Positions 34,110 through 42,585 of a stretch of DNA of 64,000 nucleotides are shown one piece after another (position 1 is the stretch's first letter; each line of letters opens with the position of its first letter). Under the pieces are notes generated by a model. That model was not told the origin of the DNA and ran no database searches. It saw only the letters and a list, made by a program, of their open reading frames with translations. The position numbers were made by a program, and so were the translations under genes. The stretch comes from Fuscovulum ytuae (GTDB lineage: Bacteria; Pseudomonadota; Alphaproteobacteria; Rhodobacterales; Rhodobacteraceae): positions 372,001-436,000 of the forward strand of contig NZ_CP124535.1 of assembly GCF_029953595.1 (NCBI RefSeq), given 5' to 3'.

Positions 34110-36468
34110 CGCCATCCTCGTCTTCCGGGGGGGTGAAGCTGTCGGGGCGCGGGGCGGTGGCGTGATCAAAGCGGTCGATGCGCGAGATTTGCCGCAAGAT
34201 CTGGTCCGGGTCGTGCTGGCCGTGCAAGATCACGGTGGACAGGCCTGCGATGATGCTGACGCCATTGCCTTCGCGGGCGAGTACGGGGTCTTCGGGCCAG
34301 CCTGCAAGGATAAGCTGGTCTTCGCTGGAAAAGCCCGTGATGTCGGTCACGCCGCCCCATGCGACCGTGTAGGTGACGCCACCACCTGCGCCGCTGATCC
34401 GGTTTTCCCCGGGGCCTACGAAGATGCGGTCACGGCCGGGGCCTGAGATAACCTCGTTCCGTCCGGGGCCAGTGTGAATTTCCACGCTGCGGTCGCCTGC
34501 GCGAAGCGTATCATTTCCGGGGCCGCCATAGAGTTTTGCAAAGCCGTCGCCTGCCGTGATGACATCATCGCCGGGGCCGCCGTCAAGCGTGTCACGCCCG
34601 TTGCCGCCGATCAGCGTGTCATTCCCCGCTCCGCCAAAGAAGGCATGGCGGTCATTGCGGCGCATGGATTGGGCGACAAGGCGGTCATCACCCGCGCCGC
34701 CTTCAAAGATCGCGCCCGCATAGACGGGGCCCAGCATCACATCGCCTTGATCTGAGCCGCGCACATGGACGGAGACGCGTTCGGACGCCTCAAATTCGAT
34801 GGCGCTTTCGGGATGGGCGACGATTCGGAGGACCTTGCCGATTTTGCCATCCGCCTCGTTTCTTGCCGTGACGGTGCCAATGCGGACGCAGTCGATATTT
34901 GCGGGCACGCGCAGAACATGGCCGTCGGGTCCGGCCAGATACCAAAGCGTGTCATGCCCGCCATCAGGGCGTTCGACGATCTGGTCGGCGGCGCTGCCAT
35001 AGGCCCAGTAATTATTGTCAGCTGCGCCCCCGTCCAGCACCACGGTGCCATCCATGGCCATCATGGCATGCAGGCCCGCACCGGGATGTTCCATGCCGCG
35101 AAGATCAAGGCCCAGATCGGCGGCTGCCTTGACCAATTCTTGCCTGAGGGCGGGTGTATCGGGGCCGTCGATCAGGTTCGTCGTTTCGCCCGGATCGGCG
35201 ACCACGTTGTAGACATGTTCTTCGCCATTTGGGTAACGGAAATAGCGCAGGTGATCGAGACCCGCGACCGAAGGGCGGACCGAGAGCGTGCCGAAGACGG
35301 CTGTCAGCGGGGATTTGCTGCGGTCATACATGCCGAAAGAGGGGTCGATCAGCGGAAGCAGGCTTTGCCCCGACACCCATTCCTCGGGCGGGGAAAGGCC
35401 CGCGATATCGAGCAGCGTCTTGGGCAGGTTATGCAGCGAAACGGGCAGCGCGACCTCAACCCCGCCGGGCATGGCGGCGTGCCAGATCCCCAAGGGAACA
35501 TGGGCGGCGCTGTCCCACTGACTCATCTTATGAAAGCTGTCATGGGTGCCGAGGTTGAAGCCATTGTCGGAGAGCAGAACAACGGTGGTCTTGGTCCCAA
35601 GCGGCGAGGCGCGCAGTGTGTCCATGAAGCGACCGATTTCATGATCGACATGAGAGCAGGCGGCGAAATAGGCGCGCACCACCTGCCGCCATGCGTGATC
35701 GCCCGCCTTTTCGGGCGTCCATTGCCCGTTGACGATATAGGCCAGTTCATAGACCGCCATGCCGGGTTGCGGCCCGTTAAAATCATCGGGATGGGCGCTG
35801 TCGGGCCAACAGATCGCGTCGGGGTCATAGAGTTGATAGAAGCGGTCGGGGCAGGTCAGGTTGTAATGCGGGTGCTTGAAGCCCAGCTGGATCAGGTGGC
35901 GGCGGTTGGGATCGGCGCGACCGATATAGTCGATGGCGTTCTGGGCAACGGCGTGGTCATAGAACGTGTGATCCATTGACCCGTCGTCATTGGGATAGTT
36001 CACGCCTGCGATCCCCGGCCCCTTGTCGAGATAGGGATGGACATCCCGGCGACGGCCACGATCGGCGGCCTCAACATCCTCGTGGAATAGGATGCGGCGA
36101 TAGTCTTCCGGCATCGGCCTGTAATTCGCGTCGGTCTTGCCGGTGGTGAAGGTGCGAAAGCCCGCGCGGCGCAGGTCATAGACCCATGAGGCGGTGGGCG
36201 GCAGCACATCGCGCCAGAAGCGGTTGAGGTCTACCAGACCGGTACGGAAGGGGGATAGGCCGGTGGAGATTTCTGCCCGGCAGGGGGCGCAGAGCGGGAT
36301 AGTGGCATAGGCATTGGCAAAGCGGGTGCCTTCGCGCATCAGCCGGTCGATATTGGGTGTCTGGATCGTCACGCCAAAGGCCGTGCGCCAAGTGAAGATG
36401 TCGATCATGTCGTCGATCCAGATCAGGCAGAGATTGCCGTTCTGGATCGTCGTGCGGTCAAAGCCCAT
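34102..36468 (-). CDS. Sulfatase fused to RTX calcium-binding repeats
   Basis: 788 residues from the ATG at 36468, which has AAGGGGG upstream. Residues 1-about 470 are a type I sulfatase: metal Asp pair in LIWIDDM, formylglycine motif C60-A-P-C-R64 inside TIPLCAPCRAEISTG, LGFKHPHYN and LLSDNGFNLGTH. From about residue 590 to 700 there are nonapeptide GGxGxDxLx repeats (GGAGNDTLIGGNGRDTLDGG), which bind calcium outside the cell and usually mark type I secretion substrates. No N-terminal signal peptide is present, which agrees with that route. No HlyB/HlyD pair lies in the window. It probably removes sulfate from, or trims, an extracellular polysaccharide. Confidence 0.88.
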   Translation of the reverse strand: MGFDRTTIQNGNLCLIWIDDMIDIFTWRTAFGVTIQTPNIDRLMREGTRFANAYATIPLCAPCRAEISTGLSPFRTGLVDLNRFWRDVLPPTASWVYDLRRAGFRTFTTGKTDANYRPMPEDYRRILFHEDVEAADRGRRRDVHPYLDKGPGIAGVNYPNDDGSMDHTFYDHAVAQNAIDYIGRADPNRRHLIQLGFKHPHYNLTCPDRFYQLYDPDAICWPDSAHPDDFNGPQPGMAVYELAYIVNGQWTPEKAGDHAWRQVVRAYFAACSHVDHEIGRFMDTLRASPLGTKTTVVLLSDNGFNLGTHDSFHKMSQWDSAAHVPLGIWHAAMPGGVEVALPVSLHNLPKTLLDIAGLSPPEEWVSGQSLLPLIDPSFGMYDRSKSPLTAVFGTLSVRPSVAGLDHLRYFRYPNGEEHVYNVVADPGETTNLIDGPDTPALRQELVKAAADLGLDLRGMEHPGAGLHAMMAMDGTVVLDGGAADNNYWAYGSAADQIVERPDGGHDTLWYLAGPDGHVLRVPANIDCVRIGTVTARNEADGKIGKVLRIVAHPESAIEFEASERVSVHVRGSDQGDVMLGPVYAGAIFEGGAGDDRLVAQSMRRNDRHAFFGGAGNDTLIGGNGRDTLDGGPGDDVITAGDGFAKLYGGPGNDTLRAGDRSVEIHTGPGRNEVISGPGRDRIFVGPGENRISGAGGGVTYTVAWGGVTDITGFSSEDQLILAGWPEDPVLAREGNGVSIIAGLSTVILHGQHDPDQILRQISRIDRFDHATAPRPDSFTPPEDEDGDG

Positions 36469-37213
36469 GTCGCCCCCTTTCCCTGCGCAGCGTGAGGGCA
36501 GCTGAAAGGTCGGGCTGGCCGTCCGTGGGCCAAATGAGGATGTCGAAAAGGTGGAAACTGCCAAGCTTGTTCTTCAGCCCCGGTCGGGCATTCCGGCAGC
36601 CGATGTAAAGGTCCGCCGGGCCGCCAATGGCGAGGGGGGCGGTGGCGGCGCTGCGTCCATTCACCGACAGCGCAACATTGCCCGCGCTGAGCGAGATGGC
36701 CGCAAGGATCACCCCATCGGGTGACGGTGCGGTCAGGGACAAATCGCTGTCTTTGCGCCCGATGCGCAGGTGGCCATCCTCATGCGCGAGAAAGAGGTAA
36801 CCGCTGCCATCCTTGGGTTGGATGGAAAGGACCGTGCCTGCTGCCGCCCCCGGCATGGGGCGGAAGAGTGAGGCGCAGGTGACACCGTCCAGATCTGGCA
36901 GCGCGTCGGACAGGCAGAGGCCGGAATTGACGCCCGCTTGGAACAGGAGCGCGCCTTCCGTGCTGCGTGCCGTGCCAGTTTCATTGGCGGGGACAGAGGT
37001 TGCCGCCTGACCTTCCGTCGATGGCCAAAGATGGAGTGGCGTGGTTTCGGGGGCATGGTCGCAAGACAGCCAGAGCGGCGCTGGCGGGCCAGAGGGGGCC
37101 TTTTGTTGCGCCGGGAGCGGTTGCTGTTTGGTGTTGGATGCCGTGGGTGCCTCTAGGGTCGAGACGAGCGCACCATTCGGCAGGCGGCCGGGGAAGTGGA
37201 TCGGATCAGCCAT
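36458..37213 (-). CDS. Concanavalin/LamG-like domain protein, function unknown
   Basis: 251 residues, starting on the ATG that overlaps the preceding stop (ATGA at 37213). The first 110 residues are proline- and alanine-rich and probably flexible. Residues 125-235 look like a beta-sandwich of the LamG/concanavalin class: CASLFRPMPGAAAGTVLSIQ, YLFLAHEDGHLRIGRKDSDL, LAAISLSAGNVALSVNGR and NKLGSFHLFDILIWP. Such folds bind carbohydrate or act as structural modules. No signal peptide is present. Position between the sulfatase and another unrecognised gene suggests a partner in glycan handling. Confidence 0.6.
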   Translation of the reverse strand: MADPIHFPGRLPNGALVSTLEAPTASNTKQQPLPAQQKAPSGPPAPLWLSCDHAPETTPLHLWPSTEGQAATSVPANETGTARSTEGALLFQAGVNSGLCLSDALPDLDGVTCASLFRPMPGAAAGTVLSIQPKDGSGYLFLAHEDGHLRIGRKDSDLSLTAPSPDGVILAAISLSAGNVALSVNGRSAATAPLAIGGPADLYIGCRNARPGLKNKLGSFHLFDILIWPTDGQPDLSAALTLRRERGRHGL

Positions 37214-38652
37214 CACGCCCCCCAGACTGGAAGGATTGCGGGCAGGGCCCAGCGATGTAGGGGCGGACCCCCGGCGGGATCGTCGGCCTTCCAATCATCG
37301 CGGATACCGCCGCGATTTGGCGGCAAGCCGGCTGCGCCGGGAGAAGGCTCTGCCCCATGGGCATAGTGAAGCGTCCCGCCTGTGGCGCAGGCATCGGTCA
37401 AAAGGATCAGCGCCTTAGGGTCATCCTCGGCAAGGGTGACGGCGGTGATCCGTGCGGTTGTGCCGGTAAGGCGGAACCCCAGCGCCGGGCCGGGAGAAAG
37501 GGCGTCAGACAGAACGAGCGGCCCCATGGCCTGCGCCGTGACCCGGATCTGGTTATCCATTGCTTCGGCGAGGAGGAAGGTTGGGCAATGCCAGTCGCGC
37601 CGCGCCAGTGCCTCGGTCAGGGCGAAAGCATCCATACGCGCCATGCGGGCGCGGGCGGTATCCGTCGGGCGCCCAAGGGCTGTCTGTTCGAACATATAGC
37701 CGGGGGCGGGGATCGTCAGGCGATGGGGGCCGGGTCGCCATGACAGGGTCGCATGGGCGGCAATGGCGGGATGGGTCGTGTCGCGGGCGGTGCCGGCTTC
37801 GGCTGTCAAAAGGAAAACTGGGCGGGCGATGTCGCGACGGATCAGCTCTGCCTCAAGCCGCGCCATGAGGGCGCGCAGGCCTTGGGCGAGGGTGGGGGCG
37901 TCACATTGGCGATCCTCTGGCCCGAAATCGATGGCGATGGCGGGGACGGAAAGGCGCGTGCCAAGGCTGCGTGCGGCGGCGATGCCGCTGTCGATCGCGG
38001 TAAGGAGGTTCGCAAAGGCCAATCCGGTTGGCAGGTCATACACGCTTGTGCTGCCATCGGTTTCGGCGCGGCAAAGATGCAGGGGCAGGGCGCGGCCTTG
38101 GGCTAGACGGTCTTGCAGCAGACATTCGGCCAGCAGCGTTTCGCGCGTGGACCAAGGAACCGATTGAAGCTTTGCTGTGGACTGCGCGGTGGCTGTGCCT
38201 TCCAACCCTACCGCGCCGATATCATCGCCGGGCGCGACGATGTGTTGGGCGAAAAGGGGCGGGCGCGAGATAAAGCCTGCTCGGCGCTGCCCGCCGATGG
38301 CGAAAAGCCCAAGAAGGGGGCCGGGCGCTGCGGCGACGATGTCACCTCCGGCGTGAGAGCGGCGATAGGTGCGGGGGCCAAGGGCGGGGTCGAAACGGGC
38401 ATCGAAGAAAAGCCAACCGTCCTGATCGCGCAGGTTCCATGCATCGATATCACCCAGGGCGCGCGCATCCTGGCGCGGTGCCGGCAGGGGCAGGCGCTGG
38501 CGCAGATCGGCCAGCACCTTATCGGACAGGCGAAGGGTCAGGCCGGTTTCATCCCAAGTGACAACATCGCCGTTTTCGGCCCGGATCAGCACGCCTTCGG
38601 AGGGGGCATCCAGGGCGGAAGGCTTGTCTGTGGGCGGCGGGCGACGGGGCAT
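37213..38652 (-). CDS. Uncharacterised protein, possible SGNH/sialate-esterase-like
   Basis: 479 residues from the ATG at 38652, which has GAGG a few bases upstream. I do not recognise the family with confidence. The central part (about 130-330) has an SGNH-hydrolase feel: LLGLFAIGGQ near an early strand, SVPAIAIDFGPEDRQ, VFLLTAEAGTAR. A distinctive C-terminal block reads GGTLHYAHGAEP, then NRGGIRDDW, and ends PLHRWALPAILPVWG. No signal peptide or membrane helix. It lies between a GT32-like gene (with a small candidate ORF) and the lectin-like gene, and overlaps the latter by 1 bp. An O-acetyl esterase acting on a glycan is only a guess. Confidence 0.65.
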   Translation of the reverse strand: MPRRPPPTDKPSALDAPSEGVLIRAENGDVVTWDETGLTLRLSDKVLADLRQRLPLPAPRQDARALGDIDAWNLRDQDGWLFFDARFDPALGPRTYRRSHAGGDIVAAAPGPLLGLFAIGGQRRAGFISRPPLFAQHIVAPGDDIGAVGLEGTATAQSTAKLQSVPWSTRETLLAECLLQDRLAQGRALPLHLCRAETDGSTSVYDLPTGLAFANLLTAIDSGIAAARSLGTRLSVPAIAIDFGPEDRQCDAPTLAQGLRALMARLEAELIRRDIARPVFLLTAEAGTARDTTHPAIAAHATLSWRPGPHRLTIPAPGYMFEQTALGRPTDTARARMARMDAFALTEALARRDWHCPTFLLAEAMDNQIRVTAQAMGPLVLSDALSPGPALGFRLTGTTARITAVTLAEDDPKALILLTDACATGGTLHYAHGAEPSPGAAGLPPNRGGIRDDWKADDPAGGPPLHRWALPAILPVWGA

Positions 38653-38659
38653 CGGCGCC

Positions 38660-38806
38660 TCAGATCCAGTCGAGGTTGACGTGGGACGGGTCGTCGCCTT
38701 CGCCAAAGGCCTTGCTCAGCGCGCACCATTGGCGGTGCCGCTGAGCCTCGGCCAGATCGGCATCTGCGGGCAATGCCTCCGATAGAGCGGGGCGTGGGCC
38801 AAGCAA
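38660..38806 (-). CDS. Candidate 48-residue protein with TTG start
   Basis: This frame fills the 158-bp gap between two operon genes. It opens on TTG at 38806 with GAGGA 8 bases upstream and ends 7 bases before the next start codon. The peptide begins LLGPRPALSEALPADADLAE and ends DDPSHVNLDWI; it is acidic at the end and has no membrane segment. Gene-like spacing and a plausible ribosome site support it, but I recognise no family and it could be non-coding. Confidence 0.4.
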   Translation of the reverse strand: MLGPRPALSEALPADADLAEAQRHRQWCALSKAFGEGDDPSHVNLDWI

Positions 38807-38810
38807 GGCG

Positions 38811-39626
38811 CTATTCCTCAAGCGCTTTCGAGGGGTCGACAGCTTCAATTTCGCACATCCGCGCGGCATAGGAATTGGGCAAAGGCGGGTTCCTGCGCCA
38901 CCATGGTTTGGTGCCGTTGGTGTAAAGATGAACCGATAGGGTGTTGTCGGTGAAATGCCCTTCGACGCGGCCATAGGGATCGTAGAAGACGTCGTTCAAT
39001 TGGAACGGCACAGGGTAAAGGTAATCGGGCGTCAGCGCCTTGTCGTAATCGCCCGTCTGCTGGGCAAACCATGTAAAGGCCTGCGGGCCAAAGGCAGTGC
39101 GTTCGGCGTTGTAGATGCGCACGGCTTGCGGCAGGGAAGAGGGCTGTTTTTCAAGCTTTTTCCTCTGCTGTTTGTTGAACCATGCGGGCGCGTCGGGGAG
39201 GTTTTCGTAATAGTCGAGGAGGCGGTCGATCAACTCGCCCTTTGGCGGGATATAGACCACCCCACAATTCAGCGCGCCGCGGAAGCCATGGCCTGCGAAG
39301 ATGTTCTGCATCTCATCGGGGAAGGGCTTGTGGCAATAGGCGTCGCAATCGATCCAGATCGCGTCGATGGCTTGGATCATCTTGTAGCGGAAGACGTTCG
39401 ACAGGAAGGATTCCGAGGTCTGCGCCACGATATCCATATCGATCTTCATTATGTCGGTCGCTTTGCGGACCTCGACGCCTTCGGGGACGTTTGTCACGTC
39501 ATGCGTGCAGTAAAGGATGGTAGGGTGCCCGTTCCTGACATGCGACAGCAGGCAAAGCTGGTTGAGATAGTGCAAACGGTCGCCGATCCAGAGGGATGCC
39601 ACGGGGCGGCGCTGGGGTACTGACAT
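38811..39626 (-). CDS. GT32-like capsular glycosyltransferase
   Basis: 271 residues. WIGDRLHYLNQLCLLSHVRNGH near the start and IDAIWIDCDAYCHKPFP with its DxD-type metal site match sugar-binding-region glycosyltransferases (families 32 and relatives) that add hexose or HexNAc in capsule synthesis. GALNCGVVYIPPKGELIDRL follows, and a late basic-aromatic segment KPWWRRNPP lies near the end. It is the second gene of the glycan operon, 102 bp after the GT2-methyltransferase fusion. Confidence 0.8.
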   Translation of the reverse strand: MSVPQRRPVASLWIGDRLHYLNQLCLLSHVRNGHPTILYCTHDVTNVPEGVEVRKATDIMKIDMDIVAQTSESFLSNVFRYKMIQAIDAIWIDCDAYCHKPFPDEMQNIFAGHGFRGALNCGVVYIPPKGELIDRLLDYYENLPDAPAWFNKQQRKKLEKQPSSLPQAVRIYNAERTAFGPQAFTWFAQQTGDYDKALTPDYLYPVPFQLNDVFYDPYGRVEGHFTDNTLSVHLYTNGTKPWWRRNPPLPNSYAARMCEIEAVDPSKALEE

Positions 39627-39728
39627 GATGCCTCACTCTGCCCGATGCGGGCTTCTTCTGGTTTTGGGCAGATTGCCCGAAAGCGCGGGGGCCTGTCCAT
39701 CCTTTAGGATGTTCCGGCGCGCTTGGCT

Positions 39729-41609
39729 TTAGGGTGTGGATGCCGGGACACGCCCATAGCCGCGGGTGATCACGGGGTCGAAGCCATATTGCGGCCCATA
39801 CCAGCCCTGGGCGGCGAGGGCCGTTTCGATCTGGGTCAGATCGGTGTGAAAAGCCTCGATCCAGCGACCTGCGAGGAAAAGCTGTTCGGGCAGAGGGTTC
39901 AGATCCGGCAGGGCCGCGATCAGGGCAGCGGGGGGAAGCGTGGCCGTCGCAATATGCAGCGCGTTGGGGCGGTGATCGGCAATCAAGGCGCGCAGCGTGG
40001 TGGCTGGATCGTTGCCAAGCGCCGTACGCAAAAGGCGCAGGCGGGGGTTTTCGGCAAGGCCATTACGCTGGGCCAGGCGGGCGATGACGGGATGAAGCCC
40101 GCTGTCGCATTCCTGCATAAGAAGCGTGAGGTCGGGGCGCGTTCGGGCCAGATGGGCAGGCAGGAAACCGCAGCCCGCGCCAAGGGTGAGAAGCGTGCCA
40201 TCCCTTGGCAGAAGATGCGGCATGCGGCGGGCGAGGCCGCGTTCAAACTTGCCCGCCTCGATGATCAGAAGGGTGGGCGGGGTGAAGATGCGCGGGTCCA
40301 TCGGCACTTCGACTGTATGGTTCGCCTTCCAGTCGAGCGGGATGTCGAGCGTGGCGTCGATTGTCCCCGAAACATAGCTGCCCATGGGCGTGACCGGGGG
40401 CTTCGGTTCGGGGGGGGCGGCCTTGCGATCCTCTTTCGCCTTGGCGTTGCGGCGTTTTTCAACGTCTGACATCAAGGCCGCGATCTTTTCCTTGTCGCGC
40501 GGTTGCGGCGGTTTGGCGGTGATCTGGGTGATCGGGATGGCAGAGGCCTTTGCCAGATCGGCGACCAGTTGGTGATAGGCCTCGGTCTCTTTCAGCTCGG
40601 CAAGGCGGGCCTCTGCACGGGCGAGGGCGGCGTGGTGAAGGCGGTTCAGGACCGGGTCTTCCAGAAGCTGCGCCATGAGGGCATTGCGGCGATCTGTGTA
40701 GCGCAGCATGGTGTCATCGCGCACCTCGTTGCGGTCCTGAAGTGCCCAATAATCGGAATTATACTTGTCTTTCTTGTTGTTGACGTTTCCCCGCATCTTG
40801 CGGATGGCGTAGCTGTCCACTGATTTCACGGCATAGTGGTTCAGTTGCACCCAGTCATAGCCCACCGTGCGGGTGATCGACCGCCAGCCGCGGAATTTGA
40901 AGTAATCCTCCATCTCGCGCCCCGAGCCGTTCAGCCATTTGACGGTGTCGGGAAAGCCCGTTTCGATATGGCGGGTCTTCATCTTGGGGCGGTGGATGCC
41001 AAGCTTCCAGTAATCTGGATCGAAGGTGAAGAGGGTTTTGACCCCCCAGCCCTTGTTCCACATCGGTGGGGCGGCATAGAGGTATTGTTCGGTTACGGGT
41101 GCGCGTGACCAATCGACCACGCCGCCGGAGCCGAAGATGCGCCAAGTCACGACGATGCCATTGGCGTTTTGATCCTTGGCGGCAGTGATCAGGCCGTCAA
41201 GCGTGCCGTCCCCGTGGCGGATCGACAGGAATTCGTCGGCGTCAAAGACCATGACCCAATCAGATTTGCAGACGACGGGTTCTTCCTGTGCATAGTTCAG
41301 CGCGCTGGGCTGCGGGCGCAGGCCTTCGGGGATGACATTGCGGCGGTGATGGGCGAGGCCCAACTCCTCCAGCCGGATGAGCATGTCATCCGTGCCGTCC
41401 GAACAATCATTGGTGTAGACCACGAGGTCGGTGAAGCCCACGGCAAGGTGATGGGCGACCCATTCGATGACGAAGGGGCCTTCGTCCTTCATCATCGAGA
41501 CGGCGGTGACCTGCCCATGCGGGCTGATGTGCCGCCGAAGTGAAAAGGGCACGCTGCCCCACAGATCGGAAGCCCCGCGGGGCCGTCTGGGTTTCTGCTG
41601 CGCCGCCAT
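39729..41609 (-). CDS. GT2 glycosyltransferase fused to a methyltransferase-like domain
   Basis: 626 residues from the ATG at 41609, favoured by AGGG 6 bases upstream over ATG at 41615. The N-terminal part (about 30-330) is a GT2/GT92-like transferase: VSMMKDEGPFVIEWVAHHLA, VYTNDCSDGTDDML, and the acidic site WVMVFDADEFLSI. A charged linker (DVEKRRNAKAKEDRKA) leads to a C-terminal part with LLTLGAGCGFLPAHLA and LLMQECDSGLHPVIARLAQR, which look like the SAM-binding loop and acidic position of FkbM-type methyltransferases. It would transfer a sugar and perhaps methylate the glycan. It is the first gene of the minus-strand glycan operon. Confidence 0.83.
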   Translation of the reverse strand: MAAQQKPRRPRGASDLWGSVPFSLRRHISPHGQVTAVSMMKDEGPFVIEWVAHHLAVGFTDLVVYTNDCSDGTDDMLIRLEELGLAHHRRNVIPEGLRPQPSALNYAQEEPVVCKSDWVMVFDADEFLSIRHGDGTLDGLITAAKDQNANGIVVTWRIFGSGGVVDWSRAPVTEQYLYAAPPMWNKGWGVKTLFTFDPDYWKLGIHRPKMKTRHIETGFPDTVKWLNGSGREMEDYFKFRGWRSITRTVGYDWVQLNHYAVKSVDSYAIRKMRGNVNNKKDKYNSDYWALQDRNEVRDDTMLRYTDRRNALMAQLLEDPVLNRLHHAALARAEARLAELKETEAYHQLVADLAKASAIPITQITAKPPQPRDKEKIAALMSDVEKRRNAKAKEDRKAAPPEPKPPVTPMGSYVSGTIDATLDIPLDWKANHTVEVPMDPRIFTPPTLLIIEAGKFERGLARRMPHLLPRDGTLLTLGAGCGFLPAHLARTRPDLTLLMQECDSGLHPVIARLAQRNGLAENPRLRLLRTALGNDPATTLRALIADHRPNALHIATATLPPAALIAALPDLNPLPEQLFLAGRWIEAFHTDLTQIETALAAQGWYGPQYGFDPVITRGYGRVPASTP

Positions 41610-41683
41610 TTTCATCCCTGCCCAAGCCCGAACCTTCTACGCCACGCCGCCCCCTGATGCCTCTTTGCCGCAGCGCGCGTCAA

Positions 41684-41693
41684 GCCACGTGGC
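41684..41693. promoter_or_regulatory. Palindrome GCCACGTGGC in divergent region
   Basis: A perfect 10-bp palindrome lies roughly midway in the 175-bp region between the minus-strand GT2-fusion gene and the plus-strand methyltransferase gene. It is framed by CAGCGCG (41671-41677) and CGCGCTG (41695-41701), which are themselves inverted, so a larger dyad exists. A dimeric regulator could control both glycan operons from here. No clear promoter elements are seen. Confidence 0.35.
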
Positions 41694-41784
41694 ACGCGCT
41701 GTGGTGGGGTGGACCGGAACCTGTGGCGCTTCTAGCATTGCGGTGCGTGATCGGTGCAGGTGTGCGAGTTTAGGAGTGCGAGTG

Positions 41785-42585
41785 ATGGTTGCGGGTTTGG
41801 ACAGGACCGTGCAGGCGCAGGTTCTTGACCTCTTGGCGGGGGAGGCGGACCAGAGGAAGCTTGTCTCTGCGCTTCGTTTGCTGGCGAAATGGCGGTCAGA
41901 TTTGCTGGGCCGCGCGCTGGTTGGACGGTCGGGGGATCGGGTCCTGTCTGGGCCGTTCCGGGGGATGGCCTATCCGGTGCGGGCGTCAGAGGGGGCGCGC
42001 AATCCACGACTGATCGGCAGTTATGAGGCGAGCCTTGGGCCGGTGATCGAGGAGATTGTGCAGGCAGGCTACGACCGGGTGATCGATGTCGGGTCGGCAG
42101 AGGGATATTACGCGGTGGGATTTGCCCTGCGGATGCCGGGCGCACATGTGATGGCGCGCGACAGCGACGCCAAGGCGCGGGCGGCCTGTGCCGCGCTGGC
42201 GGCGGCTAATGGCGTCGCTGCGCGGGTCGATATTGCGGGGGAGGTGGCACATGCCGATTTCGAAGCGCAGATCATGGGGCGCTGTTTGATCCTGTGCGAT
42301 ATCGAGGGGGCAGAGGTCGAATTGCTGAACCCCGAGGTGGCGCCAAGCTTGAGGCGGGCAGACCTGTTGGTCGAAGTGCATTAAGGAATGAGGCCGGGAA
42401 GCCTTGGCCTGATCGAACAGCGCTTTGCCGCCAGCCATGATATCCGACGGATCGGACGGCGACTGGAGGACAGGGGCTTGCCCGACTGGGCAGAGCAGCT
42501 TTCGGATATGGATCGGTTGCTTTTGTTATGGGAATGGCGGTCGTCGCCCACACCATGGCTGTGGATGCGGCGGAAGGGGGCATGA
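41785..42585 (+). pseudogene. FkbM-type methyltransferase interrupted by in-frame TAA
   Basis: The frame opens at ATG 41785 and encodes VIDVGSAEGYYAVGFALRMP (SAM-binding loop) and LILCDIEGAEVELL (the conserved IEGAE of FkbM-type enzymes). A TAA at 42382-42384 stops it after LLVEVH. The same frame then continues without another stop for 66 codons with the expected C-terminal part of the family: IEQRFAASHDIRRIGRR, LSDMDRLLLLWEWR and PTPWLWM. The final TGA overlaps the next gene's ATG, as a coupled full-length gene would. A single nonsense change is the simplest cause. The first 199 codons alone may still yield a protein; stop-codon readthrough or a sequencing error are alternatives. Confidence 0.82.

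Noticed and set aside
42388-42585. Independent 65-residue gene after the methyltransferase stop
   Set aside because: It is in the same frame as the preceding gene and matches the C-terminal region expected for that family, so it is the interrupted remainder.
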